A stretch of 64,000 nucleotides of DNA from Acinetobacter corruptisaponis (GTDB lineage Bacteria; Pseudomonadota; Gammaproteobacteria; Pseudomonadales; Moraxellaceae), in assembly GCF_030053775.1 (NCBI RefSeq), contig NZ_CP125669.1, positions 930,001 through 994,000 of the forward strand, in the 5' to 3' direction. The notes under the pieces are model-generated. The model had not been told where the DNA came from. It did not search any database and saw only the letters and a list, made by a program, of their open reading frames with translations. Shown piece by piece: positions 51,609-61,022 of the stretch. Each line of letters opens with the position of its first letter. The stretch's first letter is position 1. The translations under genes were made by a program, and so were the position numbers.

Positions 51609-52153
51609 ACAATTTTAAAGCATACCTAAAACATTGAAATTCTTTGCAGAAAAAATGCTTTAGGCTCCATATCCCATGTCTACTATAATGTTTGCTTGCA
51701 CAAATGCACCATATTTATACATTTCCACGTCAGCTCGTCTCCAAAACAGACACAATGAACCAAAACAGTGCAAAACATATAACAAAGAACCAATGTAGTG
51801 CCAATTACGCCATCTTTGGTTGGCATAAATTGGCTTTTTATATCATTCTTTTCAGTTTGATTCCAATCAATTCAATTAGACTTTCAATTCAGGTGTGCCA
51901 TTTTTTACTAAGCCCTTAAATTAAAAAAATTTATTCTGCATTTTTCTGTCTTTTATTTACACGTTTTTATCCTCATCCAAATCATCATTACTCGAAATAT
52001 TCAGCATTGCCCATTTGTTTTTTGCTATGATTATTTTCCTCTATCATGAGTGAATATTTTTATTCGTTATAGCGATTAAAAAATAAGACAAGCTGATAGA
52101 TTTATTTAAGATCACAACACAATAAAGTGTACATTTTTCAAAAGGTTAAAGTC
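51609..52153. other. Intergenic region between glnA and the trpG relic
   Basis: An AT-rich stretch of about 545 bp without a convincing gene. It contains the glnA upstream control region (to about 51720). On the right it ends in what was probably the native promoter and ribosome-binding region of trpGDC (AAAAGG 8 nt before the relic ATG). I see no further structure. Confidence 0.4.
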
Positions 52154-52297
52154 ATGCTTCTGATGATCGAAAAGAAGCATGTTGCTCCGTTGAAGTTCTA
52201 TTTAGTTCGCTTCACTCTGTCAATAAAGTTTCTTATCATTTTTTCCGTTCGTTTTGGTTCGAATTGGTTCTACTACAACCGCCACTTTTGTGAGTAA
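52154..52297 (+). pseudogene. trpG: Displaced 5' end of trpG
   Basis: The first 17 bases, ATGCTTCTGATGATCGA, equal the trpG start at 53068 but for one base. After that the frame runs through foreign sequence to a stop at 52295 (47 codons, MLLMIEKKHVAP...). This is best read as the original trpG start, cut off by insertion of the element that follows. Confidence 0.72.
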
Positions 52298-52344
52298 TAT
52301 TGTGAGTACCCACTCTGTTTAATAAAGTTACTCACAAATTACCA

Positions 52345-52959
52345 ATGCTTAATGACACTAAAATAAAACAGCTTAAACCACAAGACAAAACTTATCGTGT
52401 TGCTGATCAAGGCGGGCTTTGCATTGAAGTTCGCCCCAGCGGATCTAAACTCTGGCGTTTTAGATATCGCTACTTAGGCACAGCTAAAATGATTAGTCTC
52501 GGTGAGTATCCAGTTATAACACTAGCCCAGGCACGTCAAAAAACTTTAGAGCAAAAATCCTTATTGGACCAAAATATCGACCCATCACAGAATAGACAAG
52601 AAGAAAAAGCTAAGATTAAATTAAATCAGGCATGCACTTTCCAGAACATTGCAGTTGAATGGTTTGAAAAAAGAAAAGCTAGGCGCTCAGAAAGCTATCG
52701 GCGATCAATTGAGAAAGCATTTGAAAAAGATATATTCCCAACTATAGGAAAGAAAGATATTAAAAACATCACAGCTTATGATGTTTTGCAAATGCAAGAA
52801 AAAACGATGAAGCGCATTTCAAAGCAAAATAATTATGGAACAGGAGAAGCCACTGCTATCTTAAACAGACAAATTGTTAGTCAGGTTAGTTACTACCTGA
52901 ATTCGTATGTGAATGAGGTTGTCACAAGAGAATCAAAATCTGATACATTAGCCGCTTAG
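52345..52959 (+). pseudogene. Tyrosine integrase fragment (N-terminal half)
   Basis: The 204 residues cover the DUF4102-type arm-binding domain (KQLKPQDKTYRVADQGGLCIEV, LWRFRYRYLGTAKMISLGEYP, LAQARQK; about 8-75) and the SAM-like core-binding domain (FQNIAVEWFEKRKARRSESYRRSIEKAF to TAYDVLQMQE; about 99-160). Full integrases are about 400 residues; the catalytic domain with its R...HxxR...Y set is absent. The truncation is followed by a tidy stop and terminator, so the short protein may still be made and bind its sites. Confidence 0.85.
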
Positions 52960-52977
52960 AAAGCGGCTTTATTTTTG
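52950..52977 (+). terminator. Terminator at the end of the integrase fragment
   Basis: AGCCGCTT-AGA-AAGCGGCT followed by TTATTTTT; the stem overlaps the stop codon. It would limit read-through from upstream promoters into trpG. Confidence 0.8.
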
Positions 52978-53043
52978 ATAGCCATTTTCTTAAAGTGAGT
53001 AACAATGTGAGTAACATTTACAACCACTTATCAAAATATCACT

Positions 53044-53049
53044 TATAAT
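53044..53049 (+). promoter_or_regulatory. -10-like element before trpG
   Basis: TATAAT 19 nt before the trpG ATG; no good -35 at 16-18 nt. It lies within the inserted element and may now drive trpGDC. Confidence 0.35.
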
Positions 53050-53067
53050 CAACAGGTTGATTTTAAA

Positions 53068-53652
53068 ATGCTTCTAATGATCGACAACTACGATTCTTTT
53101 ACCTACAACATCGTTCAGTATTTTGGCGAGTTGAATCAGGAAGTAAAAGTTGTTCGTAATGATCAAGTCACATTAGAGGATATCGAACGATGGCAGCCTC
53201 AATATCTGGTGATTGGTCCTGGCCCATGTTCCCCAACTGAAGCAGGAATTTCCATTCCAGCCATCAATCATTTTGCAGGAAAAATTCCCTTGCTGGGCGT
53301 TTGTCTGGGGCATCAGGCGATTGGACAGGCTTTTGGTGGCAATATTATCCGTGCCAAAACCGTGATGCATGGTCGTTTATCAGATATGCACCATAGCAAT
53401 AAAGGTATTTTTAGCAATTTACCCTCGCCTTTTGCTGCGACACGTTACCATTCATTGGTGATTGAACAGGAAACACTGCCAGATTGTCTTGAAGTGACCT
53501 GCTGGACCAATCAGCCAGATGGCACGATTGAAGAAATTATGGGTGTAAAGCATAAAACACTTCCTGTTGAGGGGGTTCAGTTTCATCCAGAGTCCATCCT
53601 GAGCCAGCATGGACACCAGATTTTTAAGAATTTTTTAGAGATTTATGCATAA
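53068..53652 (+). CDS. trpG: Anthranilate synthase component II (glutamine amidotransferase)
   Basis: A 194-residue class I amidotransferase that supplies ammonia to TrpE (and possibly PabB). The catalytic Cys79 is in [15 protein letters not shown], and the His/Glu pair is in VQFHPESIL (about 169-177). [18 protein letters not shown] is the usual start. The first codons are the right-hand repeat of the inserted element. The stop is directly followed by the trpD ATG. Confidence 0.96.
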   Translation: MLLMIDNYDSFTYNIVQYFGELNQEVKVVRNDQVTLEDIERWQPQYLVIGPGPCSPTEAGISIPAINHFAGKIPLLGVCLGHQAIGQAFGGNIIRAKTVMHGRLSDMHHSNKGIFSNLPSPFAATRYHSLVIEQETLPDCLEVTCWTNQPDGTIEEIMGVKHKTLPVEGVQFHPESILSQHGHQIFKNFLEIYA

Positions 53653-54702
53653 ATGAACATTCAACAAGCATTGAATCATATTACCAAAAACATTCATTTG
53701 ACCCAGCCGCAAATGGAAGATGTCATGCGTAGCATTATGCAGGGTGAAGCCACCGACGCCCAGATTGGCGCGTTGATGATGGGTTTGCGTATGAAAGGCG
53801 AAAGTATTGATGAAATTACGGCTGCGGCACGTATCATGCGTGAGTTTGCCATCAAGATCGATGTCAGTGATATTCCCCATTTGGTTGATATTGTGGGAAC
53901 GGGCGGTGATGGCCAAAACCTGTTTAATGTCTCCACTGCCTCAAGTTTCGTGATTGCTGCTGCGGGTGCAACCATCGCCAAACATGGCAATCGAGGTGTA
54001 TCCAGTAAATCGGGTTCATCGGATGTATTGGAGCAGATGGGTATTCAGCTTGATCTGGATATGCAACAGACTGAACGTTGCATTCGTGAAATGGGTGTGG
54101 GTTTCCTGTTTGCACCGAATCATCACAAAGCCATGCGTTATGCTGTGGCACCACGTCGTGAACTGGGTATTCGCAGTATCTTTAATTTATTGGGTCCTTT
54201 AACCAATCCCGCTGGTGTCAATCGTTTTGTGATTGGCGTGTTTTCAGATGAACTGTGTCTTCCAATCGCTGAGGTTTTAAAACAGTTGGGGGCGGTACAC
54301 GTCATGGTTGTACATTCCAGAGATGGTCTGGATGAAATCAGTCTGGCTGCACCAACCACAGTTGCTGAACTCAAAGATGGTGAAATTACTGAATGGACAC
54401 TGACACCTGATGAAGTTGGGATTCCATCACAAACGCTGACAGGTTTGGTGGTAGATAGTTCAGAAGAAAGCTTAAAGTTAATTAAGGATGCTTTAAGTCG
54501 TGATAAATCTGAAATCGGTGAAAAAGCAGCCAATATGATTGCACTTAATGCGGGTGCGGGTATTTATGTGGCAGGTATTACCAAGACCTATAAACAGGCC
54601 GTCGAGCTGGCTCAGGATATTCTCTATGGCGGACAGGCCCTGGAAAAAATGAGTATCTTGGGTGAGTTTACCAAGACATTGAAACAATATCAGGCAGACT
54701 AA
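53653..54702 (+). CDS. trpD: Anthranilate phosphoribosyltransferase
   Basis: A 349-residue enzyme transferring phosphoribose to anthranilate. It carries [17 protein letters not shown] (about 76-92; PRPP loop), [18 protein letters not shown] (about 108-125) and [11 protein letters not shown] (about 177-187). Length is normal. It starts at the base after the trpG stop. Confidence 0.97.
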   Translation: MNIQQALNHITKNIHLTQPQMEDVMRSIMQGEATDAQIGALMMGLRMKGESIDEITAAARIMREFAIKIDVSDIPHLVDIVGTGGDGQNLFNVSTASSFVIAAAGATIAKHGNRGVSSKSGSSDVLEQMGIQLDLDMQQTERCIREMGVGFLFAPNHHKAMRYAVAPRRELGIRSIFNLLGPLTNPAGVNRFVIGVFSDELCLPIAEVLKQLGAVHVMVVHSRDGLDEISLAAPTTVAELKDGEITEWTLTPDEVGIPSQTLTGLVVDSSEESLKLIKDALSRDKSEIGEKAANMIALNAGAGIYVAGITKTYKQAVELAQDILYGGQALEKMSILGEFTKTLKQYQAD

Positions 54703-54711
54703 GGATTTCTC

Positions 54712-55518
54712 ATGATCAATATTCGAAATACCATTTTAGGTAAAATTGTTGACCGCAAACATGAGGAACTGGCAGCACGCTTAAAACAACGTAGCTTGCA
54801 TGATGTGGAACAGTGGGCGAAAGAAGCAACACCAGTGCGCGGTTTTGCCAATGCATTACAACATAAGCGCCCTGCTGTGATTGCTGAAATTAAGAAAGCA
54901 TCACCATCCAAAGGTGTGATTCGGGCAGACTTTAATCCTGCGGAAATTGCGCAACAGTATGAACAAGCTGGAGCAGCATGTTTATCTGTTTTAACTGATG
55001 TTGATTTCTTTCAGGGTGCCGATGAAAATATTGTGATCGCACGTAACCATTGTGCCTTACCCGCATTACGCAAGGACTTCCTGATTGATCCTTATAATGT
55101 GGTTGAAGCGCGTGCTTTACAAGCAGATTGTATTTTATTGATCGTTGCGTGTTTATCAGACCAACAGCTAGAGGAAATGTCTAAAACAGCATTTGAACAT
55201 CAACTGGATGTCTTGGTTGAGGTGCATGATGAATATGAACTGGAACGTGCCTTAAGGCTGTCTGAACAATGCATTCTAGGTGTCAATAACCGTAATCTAA
55301 AAACCTTTGATGTGGATTTAAATACTTCATTGCGGTTAAAAGCCTTATTACCAGCATCTCGTCTATTGGTCACTGAAAGCGGTATTGCCACACCTGCTGA
55401 TGTTGAAATGATGCAGGCCAATCAGATTCATACTTTCCTTGTTGGCGAAAGTTTTATGAAACAGCCTCGTCCTGATCAGGCGTTTACAGAATTGTTTGGG
55501 AAACCGCAAATAATGTAA
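54712..55518 (+). CDS. trpC: Indole-3-glycerol phosphate synthase
   Basis: A 268-residue TIM-barrel enzyme in tryptophan synthesis. Landmarks are PAVIAEIKKASPSKGVIRADFNP (about 54-76), LSVLTDVDFFQG (about 92-103), ALRKDFLIDPYNV (about 118-130), LGVNNRNLKTFDVDL (about 186-200) and LVTESGI (about 215-221). It is the last gene of trpGDC and is followed by a strong hairpin. Confidence 0.97.
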   Translation: MINIRNTILGKIVDRKHEELAARLKQRSLHDVEQWAKEATPVRGFANALQHKRPAVIAEIKKASPSKGVIRADFNPAEIAQQYEQAGAACLSVLTDVDFFQGADENIVIARNHCALPALRKDFLIDPYNVVEARALQADCILLIVACLSDQQLEEMSKTAFEHQLDVLVEVHDEYELERALRLSEQCILGVNNRNLKTFDVDLNTSLRLKALLPASRLLVTESGIATPADVEMMQANQIHTFLVGESFMKQPRPDQAFTELFGKPQIM

Positions 55519-55527
55519 GAATCTAAA

Positions 55528-55561
55528 GTCCATGATTCTTTAAAACTCAAGAATCATGGAC
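55528..55561 (+). terminator. Perfect 13-bp hairpin after trpC
   Basis: GTCCATGATTCTT and AAGAATCATGGAC around an 8-nt loop, starting 10 nt past the trpC stop. No T-run follows, so it may protect the mRNA end or need Rho. Confidence 0.65.
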
Positions 55562-56930
55562 GAGATCATAACATTTTAGTTCAAAACCGTTTAGCCTTAT
55601 ATTTTCCAGACATTTTTTGCTTTTTCATATAAGAATGTTGCTCTACATTGAATCATTTGCTCATTCCAATTAGGCTCTTTTAAATATTCATACAAAGTTT
55701 CGAGTCCTGCTGCATAAGCCTCTAATCCTTTTTTATCATTTTTACCTATTTTTTTAATTAACCAATCTGCATCCCGAATAGAAGAGTTTAAAGATTGAGT
55801 AATAATTGTCAAATTCCCTAATGTTAACAATTTTCGATTTCTAGCTATTTTATCTTCCTGCTGTATTAATTTTTCCCAATGATTTTCCCATTTTTTTGGC
55901 ATAATATGCTCCAGACTATATTTATTTAGTCCAAGAAGTTGAGTTGAATGTAATTTTTTATTTCTAATTTTAGATTCAATAAGATATAAAATTCCTGCCG
56001 CCTGTTTATTGATCAATTTAGAATCATTAAAACCATTTTTCATCTCATCATCAGAAGGCAAAAAATTTACCTTATTTTCTTGCTTATCTAAAAATAATAA
56101 GAATTGCTCTTTTGAAAGAATTTCATTACTTATTAGCCGATCAGTAAAAAATTGATTATAATTTTTAGTATTGGCATGAATAACCATTCTTCGCATAATA
56201 TAAGTTTCAATAAAACCAAATAATTCGTTCTTTACATTTTCATCTCTTACATTTTTTAGAATAAATAACACATAAGGAATTAATGTTGAAGTATCTAGAC
56301 CAAAAATGATTGCATTAATGCGTTCTATACCTGAATCATTAGAAAGCTCTTTTTCTATAACTTCATAATCAAAATTTTCTCTAAAAATAGTTGCATAATT
56401 TTTTATTTCCTCTAAAACTATTCTTTTATTATCAGTAAGATAATCCTTAATAAAGGCCTTATAAGATTCAAATAAATTTTCTACTTTTGAATATTCAACT
56501 TTGTCTTCTGCTTTTATGTTCAAAGATTTATCTTGCACTTTAATTTGCAGGTATGAAAAGAAAAATAAATCAATAAATGTTTTCTTTGAACTCCCTGCTG
56601 TAATTTCCCTATCCCAATATAGCTTTGTAACATCATCTCGTTCAAAAATATCTTCCCAATATTTTTTATAAGTTTCAATCTCATCACGATTAAAAAAATA
56701 GTTCTTCAATAATTCAGCAGTCGTTAAACTTACACCCAACGAATTAATTGTATCAAAAATTTGCTGTTCGTTTTCATCAAAATTAAGATCAATTCCTACA
56801 AATAAAATTTTTGACAAAATATTTTGCAAATTAAACTTTGATGGTTCTAAATTTTTTTTAAAATAATGATATGCTTGAATAATATTATCACCATCTTTAC
56901 ATGGAAGCTCTTCCAAATCTTGTAAATTTA

Positions 56931-57905
56931 ACCCCAGTTACGGATAAGCCAAAGAATTAACCACATGAATTTGAGGCTTATTCTTCTGACAAAGCTGATA
57001 AGCACATAAAGAGGAAAATACACCTGATAAGAAACCCGCAATTGAACGATGTTTTCCTGTGACCAAATGGTATTTTTCTTTCAGTAAACCTATTAACGTT
57101 TCAATTCTTTTTCGTTGACGTAAGTGAAATTCATCAGAAAATGGTAATAGCATAACTTTCATATTCTTTCTAGGATAGGTAATTAAATCAATGCCTTGCT
57201 CTTTAAGAGTTTCTTTTAGTGCTTGGCTGATATATCCCCGATCACCATAGACTCTTGCTGATAATCCATCAACTAGTTTTTCTACCTTTCTAATATCAGC
57301 AATATGTCCATTCGAGATATCTGAATTTACAATCTCCCCTTGATGATTCATCAACAGGTGTAATTTACAACCATAAAACCACCCCATAGAACTTTTACCA
57401 CGAGAAGCAATATCATCTAAAGCATGATGTTCTTTAGGAATTCTTTTATTTTTACATACAGGCAAAGGTGTCGAATCAATCCATAGATATGAATCTTCCT
57501 TATGCTGATTTAACGCATAATGCAAAGCATGAATCGCAAGCTGATGTTGATTGATAAGAGTAAGTATATTTTTATAACAAGGTAACTCTTTAAACAACCT
57601 GCTTTCATATTGACATAGAAGTTGGAAAAAAGCTTTAAAGTTATGCATTTGAGAAGCTTTATAGCAAATGGAGATCGTCACAATTTCAGACAAGGAGAGT
57701 GTGGCTTGTCGGATACGTTGACGTTTCTTCTCCTGTTTGAGGAATTGCCAATAGATAGGTTCAAACTTTTTGAAAAAATCATCAACACTACAAAAAATTT
57801 CTGTAAAATCGTACATGGTAGTTAGAGCTTTTAGGTTGTGTCGTAACTTTCTAAATTGTTCTAACTACTTTTTTTTCAAGTCAATTTCTTATCCGTAATT
57901 CAGGT
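56931..57905 (-). mobile_element. IS982-family insertion sequence, copy 1
   Basis: A 975-bp element. The ends are ACCCCAGTTACGGATAAG (left) and the complement of ACCTGAATTACGGATAAG (right), imperfect terminal inverted repeats. AAATTTA flanks it on both sides (56924-56930 and 57906-57912), a 7-bp target duplication, with two more matching bases that overlap the repeat ends. It holds one transposase gene and splits a DUF262 gene. Confidence 0.9.
56938..57816 (-). CDS. IS982-family transposase, copy 1
   Basis: A 292-residue DDE transposase. The acidic triad can be placed in YLWIDSTPLPVCKN (Asp about 113), VYGDRGYISQAL (Asp about 192) and RKRIETLIGLLKEKYHL (Glu about 238). The start (MYDFTEIFCSVDDFFKKFEPIYW) and RGKSSMGWFYGCKLHLLMN are typical of IS982. 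The frame is intact, so the element may be active. It differs clearly from copy 2. Confidence 0.9.
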   Translation of the reverse strand: MYDFTEIFCSVDDFFKKFEPIYWQFLKQEKKRQRIRQATLSLSEIVTISICYKASQMHNFKAFFQLLCQYESRLFKELPCYKNILTLINQHQLAIHALHYALNQHKEDSYLWIDSTPLPVCKNKRIPKEHHALDDIASRGKSSMGWFYGCKLHLLMNHQGEIVNSDISNGHIADIRKVEKLVDGLSARVYGDRGYISQALKETLKEQGIDLITYPRKNMKVMLLPFSDEFHLRQRKRIETLIGLLKEKYHLVTGKHRSIAGFLSGVFSSLCAYQLCQKNKPQIHVVNSLAYP

Positions 57906-58409
57906 AAATTTAGCACTTTCTCAAAAGATTCAATATTATTTTTATTATGACGAACTGAAATCTCATTATTACTCATTAATCTAAAAATACGATCAAAATA
58001 ACTATTCTGTTTGTTTTTAAGACAAAGTACTTTAAAGAAAATATTTAATGTTGTTAGTCGCTGTTGTCCATCAATAATAATTCTTAAATCACCTATACTT
58101 TGAGCAGAATTTGTCATCATCTGTTTAAAAATAACTGAACCTAAAAAATAAGGCTTATTGACCAGACTCACATGTTCTAAGTCTTCCAGAAATCTCCCCC
58201 ATTGCGTTTCACCCCAAACATAAGATCGTTGAAAAAAAGGAATTTCTAAAATTTTATTTCCATTAAAAATTTCATTAATTGTAATTTTTCCAGCATCCAT
58301 TATTCTTTACTCTAAGTTAATTGGAACTAAACCTATAAAAAAACATATTTTTTGTCAATATTCTCATTCTTGATATAATATAAAATCTGTCCAGCTATTT
58401 TTTCTTATC

Positions 58410-59099
58410 ATGAGCAAACACGATTCGTCACTTTCTAAAGACCAACTCAACTTATTAAAAGGCTTTAAAAAACAGATTGCCCATCCACAATCAGGCAATT
58501 CTGCACAAATTACAGCACAAAAAAATGTGCCTGATGTAAAAGCTGAACCCGATGATCATGAATTGTTTAAAAAAGAATTAAGGGGCGTTCAACCGATCAA
58601 AAATGACAATATCGCCAATACCCAACCTACACGTCAAAAGAAAGTTGATGCACAAACATTGGCAAAACGAGCTGCGGCTGAGGGGTCTGCCGAACAGGAA
58701 CATACTGAGATTTCAGATACCCAAGCCATCCTGAATCCTGTTGCAAGCCAAGCTGCTTTAAGCTATCGGATTGCAACCTTGCAGCATAAAGTTTTTGAGG
58801 ATTTAAAAGCAGGCAAAATGCGCTGGTTTGAGGCAGTCGATTTACATGGCTGTACCGTTGAGCAGGCACGGTCAGCAGTTTTGCAAATTATCCAGATCGC
58901 AAAAGATGAAAATCAAAATGTCATTAAAATTGTACATGGCAAAGGTCCAGAAGCGATTTTAAAAACCTATGTCAATGGTTGGCTCAGACAACATCGTGAT
59001 GTATTGGCTTTTGTCAGTGCACCTGAAAATCAGGGAGGTACAGGTGCAGTTTTGGTACTGCTTAAACGTGCTGAAAAAAATCCAAAGTACAATCAGTAA
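58410..59099 (+). CDS. Smr-domain protein
   Basis: A 229-residue protein. The first ~120 residues are Lys/Gln/Glu-rich and poorly structured. The C-terminal Smr domain (about 145-225) has VDLHGCTVEQARSAVLQIIQIA (about 147-168), IVHGKGPEAILKTYVNGWLRQH (about 178-199) and GGTGAVLVLL (about 211-220). Smr domains nick DNA or RNA; bacterial stand-alone forms may act in ribosome rescue or repair. Confidence 0.9.
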   Translation: MSKHDSSLSKDQLNLLKGFKKQIAHPQSGNSAQITAQKNVPDVKAEPDDHELFKKELRGVQPIKNDNIANTQPTRQKKVDAQTLAKRAAAEGSAEQEHTEISDTQAILNPVASQAALSYRIATLQHKVFEDLKAGKMRWFEAVDLHGCTVEQARSAVLQIIQIAKDENQNVIKIVHGKGPEAILKTYVNGWLRQHRDVLAFVSAPENQGGTGAVLVLLKRAEKNPKYNQ

Positions 59100-59183
59100 T
59101 CGGCAATTGGATCAAAACTAAGTTTTTTAATCGTTTTCTGATACAATTGCCGTTTTGTTCAATCCACCTAAGTGAACATTGTT

Positions 59184-59738
59184 ATGTCTATGCAGCAATC
59201 GTACGCAAATATCTTAACTGCCGTTGGTGAAGATTTAAATCGCCCAGGCCTAAAAGATACGCCCATGCGTGCGGCTAAAGCTTTTTCTTTTTTAACTTCT
59301 GGCTATAGCAAAACGCTTGAGGAAGTGACCAATAGTGCGGTTTTCCCATCCGATAACCATGAAATGGTATTGGTCAAAAATATCGAGTTTTATTCACTTT
59401 GTGAACACCATCTGCTGCCTTTCTATGGCCGTGTGCACATTGCCTATTTACCTGAAGGTCAGGTTCTCGGTTTATCCAAGTTTGCCCGCATTACTGAAAT
59501 GTTTGCCCGTCGTTTGCAAATTCAGGAAAATTTGACCCAACAAATTGCAGAAGCAGTTACTGAAGTGACTCAGGCACGTGGTGTTGCTGTAGTGATTGAT
59601 TCAGCGCATATGTGCATGATGATGCGAGGTGTTGGCAAGCAGGAATCCACCACCCGTACTGTTTCGTTTATTGGTGATTTTAAGACGGACAAGGAAGCTC
59701 GCCGTGAGTTTTTAAGTGCGGTTCCTGAAAGTTATTAA
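59184..59738 (+). CDS. folE: GTP cyclohydrolase I
   Basis: A 184-residue enzyme starting folate synthesis from GTP. Zinc/active-site motifs are [22 protein letters not shown] (Cys and His ligands, about 70-91) and [13 protein letters not shown] (third ligand, about 142-154); [15 protein letters not shown] is the N-terminal signature. I chose ATG 59184; an upstream GTG is in frame. Confidence 0.95.
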   Translation: MSMQQSYANILTAVGEDLNRPGLKDTPMRAAKAFSFLTSGYSKTLEEVTNSAVFPSDNHEMVLVKNIEFYSLCEHHLLPFYGRVHIAYLPEGQVLGLSKFARITEMFARRLQIQENLTQQIAEAVTEVTQARGVAVVIDSAHMCMMMRGVGKQESTTRTVSFIGDFKTDKEARREFLSAVPESY

Positions 59739-59746
59739 CTTCCATA

Positions 59747-59777
59747 TACAACCAAGCTTGCTCTAAGCTTGGTTGTA
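59747..59777. terminator. Hairpin between folE and the small Cys-rich gene
   Basis: TACAACCAAGCTT and AAGCTTGGTTGTA around a 5-nt loop, a perfect 13-bp stem. It lies between convergent genes and may serve both; T-runs are weak. Confidence 0.65.
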
Positions 59778-59782
59778 CTAGT

Positions 59783-59980
59783 TCACTTTATTGATTTAAT
59801 ATAGTCACTTTGACTACCATCCCAATAACAATATAAGCAGTGTCCATTTTGGAAGCTATGCTCACAATTTATATAATTATATAGAATATGTGAACATTCT
59901 GGACAAAGTTCCGTCATCATTGAAGCATTCTTATAATATTGACTTAGGCACTCTTCACAGATAACTATTTCTTTCTGCAT
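59783..59980 (-). CDS. Small Cys-rich zinc-ribbon-like protein
   Basis: A 65-residue protein with CEEC (8-11), CPEC (26-29), a His/Cys group CEH (39-41) and CLYC (48-51), which could build two zinc sites. Function unknown. IS copy 2 lies 18 bp before its ATG, so its native promoter is cut off. Confidence 0.6.
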   Translation of the reverse strand: MQKEIVICEECLSQYYKNASMMTELCPECSHILYNYINCEHSFQNGHCLYCYWDGSQSDYIKSIK

Positions 59981-59998
59981 AATGGTTTACCTACTTTA

Positions 59999-60971
59999 AC
60001 CCGAATCTTGTTTAAGCCGATATTTCCATAATACGAATCATCGGCTTGTTTTGATGACATATTTGATAAGCACATAAAGATGCGTAAATACCAGCTAAAT
60101 AGCCTGCAACACTTCTCGCTCTAGTCGTCACTAGATTGTACACCCCCTTCAGCAAACTGAATAAAGTTTCTATTTTATTGCGTTGTTTCAGATGGTATTC
60201 ATCTGCTTTTGATAACTGTATAGATTTCATGTTCTTTCGGTGATAGGTAATTAAATCAATATCTTGTACTCTTAATTTACTCTTTAACTCATGACTAATA
60301 TAGCCACGATCAGCATACAATTTAGCAGTCATTCCTTTGACTAACTGTTCAACCATTTTTATATCTGCTATATGCCCATTTGATAAAGCTGTGCTGAGTA
60401 TTTCACCTGACTGATTCATAAGTACATGCAACTTACAACCAAAGAACCAACCCATAGAACTTTTACCACGAGTTGCAATTGCTGCTAGCGATTTATGTCT
60501 TTTTATTCGCTGATTTTTACAGACAGCCAATGTCGTTGAATCGATCCATAAATAAGGACTTTGCTGATCTTTCATCAGGGCGAAATGTAAGGCATGTAAA
60601 GCCAGTTGATGAGTATTGATCAGGTAAATCATACGTTGGTAACAAGGCAGGCTTTTGAATAAATGAAAATAGTTATGTCTCAGTGCCGTAAAGAATGCTT
60701 TAAAGTTATTGAAATGTGAATGTTTATACCAAATTGCAATAAAGACAATTTCAGAAATACTGAGCTGTGCAGGGCGAATTCTTAGGCATTTAAGATTTTG
60801 CTTTAAGAATTTCCAGTAAACTGATTCAAATTTTAGAAAGAAATCATCAATTATACAGAATAATTGGGTACTATCGAACATAAGGACTAGAGTCGTAAGT
60901 TTTGTGTGGTAACTAACTGATGGCTCTAGTCCTTCTCTTTTTCAAGTCTATGGCTTATCCGTGATTCAGGT
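59999..60971 (-). mobile_element. IS982-family insertion sequence, copy 2
   Basis: A 973-bp element with imperfect terminal inverted repeats (left ACCCGAATCTTG, right complement ACCTGAATCACGG) and a clean 7-bp target duplication TACTTTA (59992-59998 and 60972-60978). The right end is close to that of copy 1, while the coding part is diverged. It lies between a Cys-rich gene and a cupin gene and may supply or block promoters for both. Confidence 0.9.
60012..60881 (-). CDS. IS982-family transposase, copy 2
   Basis: A 289-residue DDE transposase with Asp in YLWIDSTTLAVCKN (about 113), Asp in LYADRGYISHEL (about 190) and Glu in RNKIETLFSLLKGVYNL (about 236). RGKSSMGWFFGCKLHVLMN is shared with copy 1, but many other positions differ. 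The frame is intact. Confidence 0.9.
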   Translation of the reverse strand: MFDSTQLFCIIDDFFLKFESVYWKFLKQNLKCLRIRPAQLSISEIVFIAIWYKHSHFNNFKAFFTALRHNYFHLFKSLPCYQRMIYLINTHQLALHALHFALMKDQQSPYLWIDSTTLAVCKNQRIKRHKSLAAIATRGKSSMGWFFGCKLHVLMNQSGEILSTALSNGHIADIKMVEQLVKGMTAKLYADRGYISHELKSKLRVQDIDLITYHRKNMKSIQLSKADEYHLKQRNKIETLFSLLKGVYNLVTTRARSVAGYLAGIYASLCAYQICHQNKPMIRIMEISA

Positions 60972-61022
60972 TACTTTATATTCCCTTATACTAAACAATT
61001 AAATATCATTCCTACCAATCCT

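Larger units (their letters stand above)
52154..53084 (+). mobile_element. Decayed integrative element at the 5' end of trpG
   Basis: Near-perfect direct repeats of 17 bp (52154-52170 and 53068-53084; 16 of 17 bases match) bracket an integrase fragment; the repeat-to-repeat unit is 914 bp. GTGAGTA-type repeats flank the integrase on each side: 52290, 52302 and (inverted) 52327 on the left, 52995 and 53007 on the right, as arm-type integrase sites would. The outer repeat is the trpG start itself, so the insertion kept trpG intact. Most of the element has been lost. Confidence 0.7.
55597..58300 (-). pseudogene. DUF262/DUF1524 (GmrSD-like) gene interrupted by an IS
   Basis: The N-terminal part (58300 to 57906) is DUF262: IPFFQRSYVWGETQWGRFLEDL (about 20-41) and IIIDGQQRLTTLNIFF (about 74-89; the nucleotide-binding DGQQR). 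The C-terminal part (56930 to 55597) continues with NSLGVSLTTAELLKNYFF and ends in a DUF1524 HNH-like motif (YSLEHIMPKKWENHW). Removing the insertion and one copy of the target repeat joins VLNL to QDLEELPC in one frame of about 573 codons. GmrSD-type enzymes cut modified foreign DNA, so this was probably a defence gene and is now inactive. Confidence 0.85.

Noticed and set aside
51705..51716. TGCACCATATTT is shared with the prophage end (30193-30204), a possible att core
   Set aside because: Twelve bases is too short to be convincing, the flanks differ, and the copy near glnA is better explained as part of an upstream regulator site.
55528..55561. The hairpin after trpC as an IS end or att site
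   Set aside because: It does not match the IS982 ends, no target duplication surrounds it, and its place is that of an operon end.
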